A DNA stretch of 56,933 bases from an uncultured Lachnospiraceae bacterium (lineage in GTDB: Bacteria; Bacillota; Clostridia; Lachnospirales; Lachnospiraceae): positions 1-56,933 of the forward strand of contig CALWLN010000212.1 in the NCBI GenBank assembly GCA_944381535.1, in the 5' to 3' direction. Numbering within the stretch: position 1 is the stretch's first letter; the number at the start of each line of letters is the position of its first letter. The translations under genes were made by a program, and so were the position numbers. The notes beneath the pieces are model-generated. The model searched no databases and had not been told where the DNA came from. It saw only the letters and a program-made list of their open reading frames with translations. Of this stretch, positions 36,024-42,715 are shown piece after piece.

Positions 36024-37079
36024 CTACTCCAGCGTATTCCCCAGCAATGCGCTTATCCCCAGCTGCAGGGCCCGCCTGGTTACCTCGTCCTGGGGCAGTC
36101 CCTGCAGCTTGCGGATATACCGTTCCACAATCTGCCCCCGGTACTCCCCCTTCAGCTTTTCAAAGTCATAATTCGGTTTCCATAATTTTTCCACCGCCAC
36201 CACCCGGGGAAGTTCCTCCAGGGCCTCCACATCCGGCTCCATCTCCGGATCATAGGTCCCCGTCAATAAAATTTTTCCAAGCTGATAGGGCGCAAGCGTC
36301 TGTAGCCGCTGGCGGGCCTGCGCAAGAAGCTGCCGGCTGCCTAAGCTCTCCTCCGGCGAAATCTCCAGCTCCACCACCTCACAGCCTCGAATGGGATAGA
36401 AGGCCGTGCGGGCTTCGCCCTTTTTAAACTCCGTGATCCAATACCCCCTGGGCCCCACATCCTGGTGCTCCAATGGCTGTAAATCGCCGGCCATGACAAT
36501 CCGGTTCTCCAGAAGCTGCCGGGGCTTGTGAACATGGCCCAGGGCAATGTAATCCATGGAGAGCTGCTTTAACTGCCCAAGCCCCATGGGGATATGCTTC
36601 TCGTCCCCGCCATGGGCCAGCAAAATATGCAGGCCCCGGTTTGGCAGCTTTGCAACGCTGTCGTAGCGGGCCTCCCGTATCTCCCGGTGTTCGTAGCTGA
36701 AGCCGTACACCGTAACCCCCAGTTCCGGGAACTCAAAATATGCCCACTCCTCCGAGGGAAACATATACACATTTTCATTCCAGGGAAACCCACGGTAGGC
36801 GGAATTTTTCGAGAGATAGTCATGATTTCCCGCCATCAGCACCACCCTGGCCCGGGTCAGCTCCCCAAACAGCGCGTTGACCTCCTTGAGCTCCCGCTTC
36901 AAGGGCTGCCGGTGAAACAGATCCCCCGCAATCAATATTAGATCCACCTGCCCCCGCTCAGCCGCCTCCAACGCCTCCGCAAAAGCGTCCCATATCCTTT
37001 GGCCCATTCCCGCGCCGCATTCCCTGTCCTTGAAGGGCTCCATGCCTAGATGGACGTCCGCCATATGGAGTATCTTCAT
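36024..37079 (-). CDS. yhaO: YhaO/SbcD-like metallophosphoesterase
   Basis: A calcineurin-like phosphoesterase of the Mre11/SbcD type. Metal motifs are visible: MADVHLG, LILIAGDLFHRQP, LMAGNHDYLS, LLAHGG and ALGHVHKPRQ. The 351-residue length and the C-terminal segment VARRxLQLGISALLG-like (TRRALQLGISALLG) fit YhaO. In Firmicutes it normally forms a complex with the adjacent YhaN ATPase and is presumed to act on DNA ends. Here the start overlaps the HEPN gene by ATGA and YhaN is 2.3 kb away. Both partners keep the same orientation. Confidence 0.9.
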   Translation of the reverse strand: MKILHMADVHLGMEPFKDRECGAGMGQRIWDAFAEALEAAERGQVDLILIAGDLFHRQPLKRELKEVNALFGELTRARVVLMAGNHDYLSKNSAYRGFPWNENVYMFPSEEWAYFEFPELGVTVYGFSYEHREIREARYDSVAKLPNRGLHILLAHGGDEKHIPMGLGQLKQLSMDYIALGHVHKPRQLLENRIVMAGDLQPLEHQDVGPRGYWITEFKKGEARTAFYPIRGCEVVELEISPEESLGSRQLLAQARQRLQTLAPYQLGKILLTGTYDPEMEPDVEALEELPRVVAVEKLWKPNYDFEKLKGEYRGQIVERYIRKLQGLPQDEVTRRALQLGISALLGNTLE

Positions 37080-37492
37080 CGTTCTTCACCGGCCTTCTCC
37101 TTTACATATACGGATATCACATCCAGGAAATGCCCGGCCCTTTCAATCTGCTCCAAAGCCTCTTTCTCTGTAGCAATATACATATCATCATAATCAGAGG
37201 CATTCCTTATTTCAAAAGCCTCCCCGATTATATCTGATATTTCACTATCAAATATTCCCGTCTTAATATATTCCTTGCGGAAATATGCTATGATACCACT
37301 ATGCTTTTTGCTGTCAAATCCATCAAAAGCGAGTACGGCTCTCATTCCATGAAATATAGAATAATATGCGCGATTATTTGCAGCCCTAAAATGCTTATCC
37401 CTCAACATATCTATGGCTGTTTCATATTCCTCCCGTGACCGTTCCAGACGATAAGAAGCATACTCCTTTTTCTTCCCAATATTACTATCCAA
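37076..37492 (-). CDS. HEPN-domain protein of a nucleotidyltransferase pair
   Basis: A 138-residue all-alpha protein. The segment FRAANNRAYYSIFHGMRAVL is the typical HEPN core helix. Near residue 103 it has IRNASDYDD, where toxic HEPN RNases usually carry R-x4-6-H; no His follows at that distance. It therefore belongs to the UPF0332-like group with the RxxxDYD variant. It overlaps the MNT gene by 8 nt upstream and the yhaO-like gene by 4 nt downstream. As in HepT/MntA systems it may be a toxin controlled by AMP transfer from the MNT partner; the missing His makes RNase activity uncertain. Confidence 0.88.
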   Translation of the reverse strand: MDSNIGKKKEYASYRLERSREEYETAIDMLRDKHFRAANNRAYYSIFHGMRAVLAFDGFDSKKHSGIIAYFRKEYIKTGIFDSEISDIIGEAFEIRNASDYDDMYIATEKEALEQIERAGHFLDVISVYVKEKAGEER

Positions 37493-37835
37493 TCAGCACA
37501 CCATCCTTTTCAATATTCTGGTAAAAAGGTGACGCCGACTTGTAATCTTCAAATACATCATATGACTGAAAAATGGATGAAATTACACAGTCATATTCCA
37601 TATCCAATGCATTTGCGGTGACACGCATTTTTTTTCTTGCTTCCGGTAACTGTTCGACAGGAATATCCAGCAGTACCATAATATCTATATCGCTATCCGG
37701 TTCAAAATCGCCTCTTGCATAAGAACCATAAAGTATAACTGCTCTTAATTTATTTCCGAATATTCGTTTTGCTTCCGCCGAATAATTCTGTACTACTTTA
37801 TTTACCGGTATGTTGTTAACATTTTTTTTGGTCAC
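37485..37835 (-). CDS. Minimal nucleotidyltransferase (MNT) protein
   Basis: The Pol-beta superfamily signature GSYARGDFEPDSDIDIMV is complete, with the two metal-binding Asp residues. In HepT/MntA pairs the MNT protein adds AMP to the HEPN partner and so acts as antitoxin. The start is placed at GTG 37835, eight bases after GGAAGG. In-frame alternatives are ATG 37862 and GTG 37880, which would add 9 or 15 residues with weaker ribosome sites. The gene overlaps the HEPN gene by 8 nt. A 38-bp palindrome lies about 65 bp upstream of this start. Confidence 0.88.
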   Translation of the reverse strand: MTKKNVNNIPVNKVVQNYSAEAKRIFGNKLRAVILYGSYARGDFEPDSDIDIMVLLDIPVEQLPEARKKMRVTANALDMEYDCVISSIFQSYDVFEDYKSASPFYQNIEKDGVLIG

Positions 37836-37898
37836 TGCACTCACCTTCCTTACTGATACCATAATCCTAGATACCCCCACTCTCCCTGTTCTGGAGGG

Positions 37899-37936
37899 CT
37901 ATAGTAAACGGCAAATTTATTTGTCGTTTACTATAG
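37899..37936. repeat. 38-bp nearly perfect palindrome upstream of the MNT-HEPN genes
   Basis: Arms of 18 bp (starting CTATAGTAAACG and ending CGTTTACTATAG) with one mismatch surround a 2-bp centre. It lies just upstream of the MNT gene. It is AT-rich and no T-run follows. It could be an operator, part of the promoter, or a remnant of a mobile repeat. Confidence 0.85.
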
Positions 37937-38008
37937 TTTATCACGCCTTTTAAGACGCAACAACCACCTTTTCCAAACTTTAGACTGCTATTTTCCCATT
38001 TTTCATAA

Positions 38009-38185
38009 AAAAATGATATACTTCCTTATCGGCGTGGGACGGACAACACAATTCCGGTTTGCATTGACGGTGTGTGGCACCTCTTTCTCCCGCTCCGGTC
38101 CGGGACTGACAATAGCTCTGATTGGGATAACCTTTCCGAGCAGGAAAAAGAGGAACTGGATCCAACCTATAACAGACAGGATTAA
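38009..38185 (+). other. Start-less open stretch of 58 codons, possible gene remnant
   Basis: Between two in-frame stops, the plus strand reads PYRRGTDNTIPVCIDGVWHL, then DWDNLSEQEKEELDPTYNRQ. The amino acid pattern resembles real protein more than chance, but there is no ATG and no ribosome site. It could be the tail of a lost gene. I do not recognise the family. It ends against the end of sdaAA. Confidence 0.25.
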
Positions 38186-39060
38186 GATTCCTTCTTGTCT
38201 CTGTGGCAGAGGGCGCAGCCGGTGGGTGTGGCTGCCGCGCCTCCCATAGCTGTCTCCCTCAGCTTAGCCGGGAGGCAGGTGCCAACCTGATACATGGCTT
38301 CCGCCATCTCGTCAAAGGGAATCAGGCTTGTCACACCGGAGAGGGCCAGTTCCGCGCAGGTAATGGCATTGGCGACCCCCACTGTGTTGCGGCTCTGGCA
38401 GGGGGCTTCCACCAGCCCGGCAATGGGGTCGCAGACCAGGCCCAGCAGATTGGACAGGGCCAGAGACGCCCCGTGGAGGCACATCCCCGGCGTACCTCCC
38501 AGCATTTCCACAACGGCGCCGGCAGCCATTGCCGAGGCCGATCCCACCTCCGCCTGGCAGCCAGCCTCCGCCCCGGACACCGAGGCATTGCGCATGAGAA
38601 GATACCCGACGGCGCTGGCATTCAACAGACCCGACTTCAGCACCCGGTCGGAGAGACCTTTCTCCTCAGCGATTGCCAGAAGCGCCCCCGGAACGACGCC
38701 GGAGGAACCTGCCGTGGGTGCCGCTACAATCAGACCCATGGAGGCATTCACTTCCAGAACCGCCATGCTGTAGGCGATTGCTTTGGACAAAATGCTCCCG
38801 GTCACATTTGCCGCGGATGTGCCATGGTCATGAACCAGCTTCGCTTCCCCGCCGATAAGCCCTCCTATGGATTTTCTGGGCTTTGTCAGAGGCGCATGGG
38901 CAGACGCGCGCATGATATCCATGACCCTGTTCAGTCTTTCTTCTATTTGCCGGTGAGTCAGATTTCCGCAGTGAATTTCCCGCTCCAGCATGACCTCCGA
39001 TATGGGCTGTCCGTACTTTTCACACAATTCCAACAATTCCTGTCCGTTTCTAAAATCCAT
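38182..39060 (-). CDS. sdaAA: L-serine ammonia-lyase, iron-sulfur dependent, alpha subunit
   Basis: This subunit of the anaerobic serine dehydratase converts L-serine to pyruvate and ammonia. The sequence has KLVHDHGTSAANVTGSILSK, NASMGLIVAAPTAGSSGVVP and a C-terminal half with conserved cysteines in GAEAGCQAEVG, LVCDPIAGLVEAPC and AITCAEL, which hold the 4Fe-4S cluster. The start at 39060 follows GGAGAACAGG; an upstream ATG at 39093 is less likely. The 292-residue length fits the alpha subunit of two-gene enzymes. The beta subunit gene lies 113 bp upstream on the same strand. Confidence 0.96.
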   Translation of the reverse strand: MDFRNGQELLELCEKYGQPISEVMLEREIHCGNLTHRQIEERLNRVMDIMRASAHAPLTKPRKSIGGLIGGEAKLVHDHGTSAANVTGSILSKAIAYSMAVLEVNASMGLIVAAPTAGSSGVVPGALLAIAEEKGLSDRVLKSGLLNASAVGYLLMRNASVSGAEAGCQAEVGSASAMAAGAVVEMLGGTPGMCLHGASLALSNLLGLVCDPIAGLVEAPCQSRNTVGVANAITCAELALSGVTSLIPFDEMAEAMYQVGTCLPAKLRETAMGGAAATPTGCALCHRDKKES

Positions 39061-39173
39061 CCTGTTCTCCGTTCCTTTGTCTGTCGGCAACACTTAACAA
39101 TAAAACTATGGTCTTCTTATGTCTACCTGGCTTTCCAAGAGTGCTTCCACTTTGGGATTCCAAGGCCCTATAT

Positions 39174-39842
39174 CTATATCTGTATCAGCATCAGTTCATG
39201 CACATAGGGGTTGCGCTTTATTTCCTCCAAAATCCTGTCCGGGATTGTCTCGTCCGACTCCACCACCGTGTAGGCCGTAGCCCCTTTATCCTCCCGAAAC
39301 ATCCGCATAAACGCAATATTGACATCGTAGTGGCTCAGGCACTGGGTGATATGGGCCACCACCCCCGGCTTATCGGTCTGACGCACAATCAGTGTGCTGT
39401 ACTCGCCGGTGAATTCCACGTCAATCTGATTAATACGAACAATCTTCACCTTTCCGCCGCCCACGGACACCCCCCGCACCGATAACCGGTATCCGTCCTC
39501 ACAGAGAATGTCCATGTCAGCCGTATTGGGATGGTCCGTCACCGTTTCCTCATCTACGGCAAAAGTATATTCCAGCCCTGCCTGCTCTGCCAGCAAAAAG
39601 GAGTCCCGAATCTTCGGGTCGTCCGTGGTAAAGCCCAGAATTCCGCCCAGCAGTGCCCTATCTGTCCCATGGCCCCGGTAGGTTCTGGCAAAGGACCCAT
39701 ACAGGGTAAAGGTCACTTTTTCAATGGGCGCAGGACACATTTTCCGGGCCAGAAGGGCCATGGACACTGCGCCAGCCGTATGGGAGCTGGAGGGTCCGAT
39801 CATATTTGGACCGATTACATCAAAAATACTTAGAAAATTCAT
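39174..39842 (-). CDS. sdaAB: L-serine ammonia-lyase, iron-sulfur dependent, beta subunit
   Basis: The N-terminus SIFDVIGPNMIGPSSSHTAG is the family signature. The C-terminal part after about residue 145 is an ACT domain (YSTLIVRQTDKPGVVAHITQ), probably binding serine. The start at 39842 follows GAAAGGGGTCTCT and gives 222 residues. A longer frame to 39920 overlaps the tcdA gene and lacks a ribosome site. With sdaAA it forms a complete enzyme for serine catabolism. Confidence 0.96.
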   Translation of the reverse strand: MNFLSIFDVIGPNMIGPSSSHTAGAVSMALLARKMCPAPIEKVTFTLYGSFARTYRGHGTDRALLGGILGFTTDDPKIRDSFLLAEQAGLEYTFAVDEETVTDHPNTADMDILCEDGYRLSVRGVSVGGGKVKIVRINQIDVEFTGEYSTLIVRQTDKPGVVAHITQCLSHYDVNIAFMRMFREDKGATAYTVVESDETIPDRILEEIKRNPYVHELMLIQI

Positions 39843-39916
39843 AGAGACCCCTTTCGAAAGTATAAATCCTGCTTGTTTGCATCTGCCAATGCACTCCAAC
39901 CAGCGTTCCGACTGCC

Positions 39917-40633
39917 TCACCGGCGGGCATTGGCGGTTAAATCCTTCACCACCTCGCCGGCTATGATCAGCCCCGCCACGGAGGGCACGAAAGCCACGCT
40001 TCCGGGAATGACCCGCTTTGAATCGTCTGAAAGGATTTTTTGAGGTGTCAAAGCTTCTTCCGTGGAATAGACCACCTTCAGTCTCTCGATATTCCGCTTT
40101 TTCAGTTCCCGGCGCATCACCCGGGCCAGGGGACAGACGGAGGTCTCGTAGATATCCGCCACCTGAAATTTGGTGGGGTCAAGCTTATTGCCTGCGCCCA
40201 TACTGGAGATAATCGGGACGCCCGCCTCTTTGGCTCGCAGCACCAGCTCCAGCTTGGCAGTGACCGTGTCCACGGCATCCACCACGTAGCTGTAGGCCGA
40301 AAAGTCAAAATCATCTGCGTTTTCCGGCAGAAAGAAGCAGTTTTGCGCCTCCACCCTTGCCTCGGGATTTATGTCCAGAATCCGTTCCCTCATAACCTCT
40401 GTCTTGGCTCTGCCCACGGTCCTGGTGGTAGCGATGATCTGGCGGTTGATATTGGAAGCGCTGATCACATCCTTGTCCACCAGAAGAAAAGCCCCCACGC
40501 CGCTTCGTGCCAGCGCCTCCGCCACATAGCCGCCCACGCCTCCGATTCCGAAGATAGCCACGGTGGCCCGGCTAAGTGTTTCTATTCCTTCTTCTCCCAG
40601 CAGGAGTTCTGTTCTTATGAATGTCTCTGACAT
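39917..40633 (-). CDS. tcdA: tRNA threonylcarbamoyladenosine dehydratase (TcdA/CsdL type)
   Basis: A ThiF/MoeB-like E1 superfamily protein. It has the nucleotide-binding motif FGIGGVGGYVAEALARSG, SASNINRQIIATTRTVGRAK and YVVDAVDTVTAKLELV. The C-terminal PGSVAFVPSVAGLIIAGEVV is typical of TcdA, which cyclises t6A37 in tRNA using ATP. The start at 40633 gives 238 residues and follows AAAGG; an ATG at 40654 has no spacing to a ribosome site. There is no ThiS or MoaD partner nearby, which fits the tRNA role. Confidence 0.9.
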   Translation of the reverse strand: MSETFIRTELLLGEEGIETLSRATVAIFGIGGVGGYVAEALARSGVGAFLLVDKDVISASNINRQIIATTRTVGRAKTEVMRERILDINPEARVEAQNCFFLPENADDFDFSAYSYVVDAVDTVTAKLELVLRAKEAGVPIISSMGAGNKLDPTKFQVADIYETSVCPLARVMRRELKKRNIERLKVVYSTEEALTPQKILSDDSKRVIPGSVAFVPSVAGLIIAGEVVKDLTANARR

Positions 40634-40771
40634 GGGGCGCGCCTTTCTTTTCATTCCTCATTTGATATGCTATCAACTAAACTATACAAAAACAATTCCT
40701 TTATTTACGGGATTTCAGACAAATATTACCTCATTTTTTCCCTCCATCATCAACTACCCGTCAACTAAAAA

Positions 40772-40912
40772 TTATGCCCAATAGGGAATATAGCGACGCA
40801 TTTTAGGTGCCGCATTCTCATCTGCTAATTTTATCATTCCGGCATCTACCGTATCCTTAATAATCCTGGAAATGATTGCCTTATTCTTTTCTTCTTTCGT
40901 CCATTCATTATT
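40772..40912 (-). pseudogene. C-terminal stub of a protein, probably AlbA_2-type ATP-binding regulator
   Basis: The minus strand is open from 40912 to a TAA at 40772 and reads NNEWTKEEKNKAIISRIIKD, then TVDAGMIKLADENAAPKMRR and YIPYWA. The ending, RRYIPYWA, resembles C-termini I recall from AlbA_2 or RecG-like ATP-binding proteins. A stop lies immediately upstream and there is no start codon or ribosome site, so it is a remnant. The rest of the gap 40655-41085 holds only the spoVT terminator and no other signal I can see. Confidence 0.5.
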
Positions 40913-40963
40913 TTACCATATTACCCACTATTTTTCTATCCAAAAAAGCAATTCCTTCCATAT

Positions 40964-41009
40964 CAAAAAGACCTTATATCGGAAGCGCTGCCTCTTCCAT
41001 ATAAGGTCT
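40964..41009 (-). terminator. Terminator after spoVT
   Basis: On the minus strand the stem AGACCTTATAT-GGAAG pairs with CTTCC-ATATAAGGT type arms around a small loop and is followed by TTTTT. It lies 77 bp after the spoVT stop. Confidence 0.88.
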
Positions 41010-41085
41010 ATCGTGTTTTTCCTTTTCTTCAAATCCCGCTTCAACTACTTTCGCTTTTCCTGGGAAAAAATATCCGCCCGGCTGC

Positions 41086-41634
41086 CTACTGCTCCATCTG
41101 CCGGCTTAAAAATCCCACCGCCACCTGGGCCAGCTTCATCTCCGTATCCCCCATCTTTTCTTTCTCGTCCTTCTGACAAAGAATCACGGAACCGATGGCA
41201 TCCCCCTCACAGATAATGGTGCTGACCACCTGGGCCTGGTGCTCCTCCTTGTCATCCAGTGTGACCTTCAGAAAAGATTTCTCGTCCCTGGCAGCAAGAA
41301 AGGTCTCCCGCTCCTCAATAGCGCTCTCAAGCTCCCTGCTGATGGGCTTGCCCTCAAAATCCTTCTTTCCGCCACCGGCGGCCGCAATCACATGGTCCCG
41401 GTCCGTGATACACACCAGGCAGCCGCTGGTCTGGGCCAGAGCCTCCGCATACTGTCCGGCAAACTGTCCTAATTCCCCGATGGGGGAATATTTCTTCAGA
41501 ATAATCTCTCCCTCCCGGTCCGTAAATATTTCCAGCGGGTCTCCCTCGCGAATTCGTAATGTTCTGCGGATTTCCTTGGGTACGACCACCCGGCCAAGGT
41601 CGTCAATCCGACGCACAATTCCTGTTGCTTTCAT
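41086..41634 (-). CDS. spoVT: Stage V sporulation protein T
   Basis: SpoVT is an AbrB-like regulator of late forespore genes and spore coat or cortex quality. The swapped-hairpin DNA-binding domain is MKATGIVRRIDDLGRVVVPK followed by EIRRTLRIREGDPLEIF. A C-terminal GAF-like domain follows, with ALAQTSGCLVCITDRDHVIA. Length is 182 residues, as expected. The GGAGG site is 12 bases upstream of ATG. A plausible sigma-G-like promoter and a terminator frame it as a single-gene unit. Its presence indicates a spore-forming Firmicute. Confidence 0.96.
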   Translation of the reverse strand: MKATGIVRRIDDLGRVVVPKEIRRTLRIREGDPLEIFTDREGEIILKKYSPIGELGQFAGQYAEALAQTSGCLVCITDRDHVIAAAGGGKKDFEGKPISRELESAIEERETFLAARDEKSFLKVTLDDKEEHQAQVVSTIICEGDAIGSVILCQKDEKEKMGDTEMKLAQVAVGFLSRQMEQ

Positions 41635-41742
41635 ATGCTGTTTTTTCCTCCATATTACAAATTTTCCAGTCTTACCTTACAGTTCCCCGTTTCTCTTTTG
41701 GAAGAGGCGACTTTGTGTTTCTAGTATTTGTAAATGTTGGGT

Positions 41743-41770
41743 TATTATGCATGACAGGCACAGCTAATCC
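41743..41770 (-). promoter_or_regulatory. Possible forespore sigma factor promoter of spoVT
   Basis: CATAATA (41749-41743) matches the Bacillus sigma-G -10 consensus. GGATT (41770-41766) 16 bp upstream is a weaker -35 match. Transcription would begin about 100 bp before spoVT. The consensus is taken from Bacillus and may differ in this group. Confidence 0.45.
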
Positions 41771-41779
41771 ACACTGTCA

Positions 41780-42499
41780 CTATTCTCCCGCAAATATTTC
41801 ATCTGCTTCTTCCTGTGAAATGGCCTCGCATTCCACCATTCTGTCCAATACCTGCCGCATACGCTGTCTGGCCAGTTCCGGATTGGTATCCGGCGAGTAC
41901 GCCGAAGGGGCATTTGGCAGACCAGCCAGCATGACCGCTTCATAATCGGTCAGTTCGGATGGCTCTTTTCCATAATAACCCTCCGCCGCGTCGTGAATCC
42001 CATAATACCCACTGCCGAAATAGATTGTATTGACATACAGTTCAAAAATCTCTTTTTTGCTGCATTCCTTTTCCAAATCCCAGGCCGCAAATACTTCCGC
42101 AACCTTCCGTTCCAGCTTTTTTTCCTGGGTAAAATACTCGTTTTTCATTAACTGCTGGGTAATGGTACTGCCGCCCTCCGCAAAAGAAAGGGTACGAAGA
42201 TCGTTCCAGACAGCCCGTCCGATCGCCAGATAATCCACGCCATTATGATCCCAAAAGCGCTTGTCCTCTACAGAAATTACGGCCTCCACATAGATTTCCG
42301 GCAGTTCCTCATATTCCGTAAACTCATCCATGCCGCGGATGGATTCTGTCAGCTCGCTGACCGGAGTTTCTTTTGCCGTCTCACGGTACATATTGTATCC
42401 CTTAATGCCAAAATAAGCTGCCGCAATGAAAAACAGTACCAGCAAAAGAAACATCAGAAAAAGCAGCAGCTTACAAAGACCTTTCATCGTTTTCTTCAT
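41780..42499 (-). CDS. Monofunctional peptidoglycan glycosyltransferase (GT51)
   Basis: A membrane-anchored transglycosylase that polymerises lipid II. One N-terminal membrane helix (residues 9-31, LCKLLLFLMFLLLVLFFIAA) is followed by a GT51 domain. Motif 1 is VEDKRFWDHNGVD with the catalytic Glu; motif 2 is GGSTITQQLMKNEYF; motif 3 is KKEIFELYVNTIYFG. There is no transpeptidase domain. The 239-residue length fits MtgA-like proteins. It stands between spoVT and the uvrA-like gene, in the same direction but with wide gaps; a link to sporulation is only suggested by position. Confidence 0.93.
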   Translation of the reverse strand: MKKTMKGLCKLLLFLMFLLLVLFFIAAAYFGIKGYNMYRETAKETPVSELTESIRGMDEFTEYEELPEIYVEAVISVEDKRFWDHNGVDYLAIGRAVWNDLRTLSFAEGGSTITQQLMKNEYFTQEKKLERKVAEVFAAWDLEKECSKKEIFELYVNTIYFGSGYYGIHDAAEGYYGKEPSELTDYEAVMLAGLPNAPSAYSPDTNPELARQRMRQVLDRMVECEAISQEEADEIFAGE

Positions 42500-42715
42500 C
42501 TTCTGTCAACACCTTCCTTGTAATCTTGTGATTATAGGAACCGTTTCACGAACCCTATAATAGTATTATACCAAAAAGGAAAATGCGCTGCCATCGAATT
42601 GGCTTACATTTTCCTTAGGAATTCTTACATTTTTGTAAGAAAATACGTTCTGCTTTTTCAGCGCCCGATTTTGACAGTACCGGACTGTACACTTCACAAT
42701 ATCGTCCCGCGGCTA

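Noticed and set aside
37881-38008. Terminator in the palindrome
   Set aside because: The 38-bp palindrome has no T-run on either side, and no gene ends next to it.
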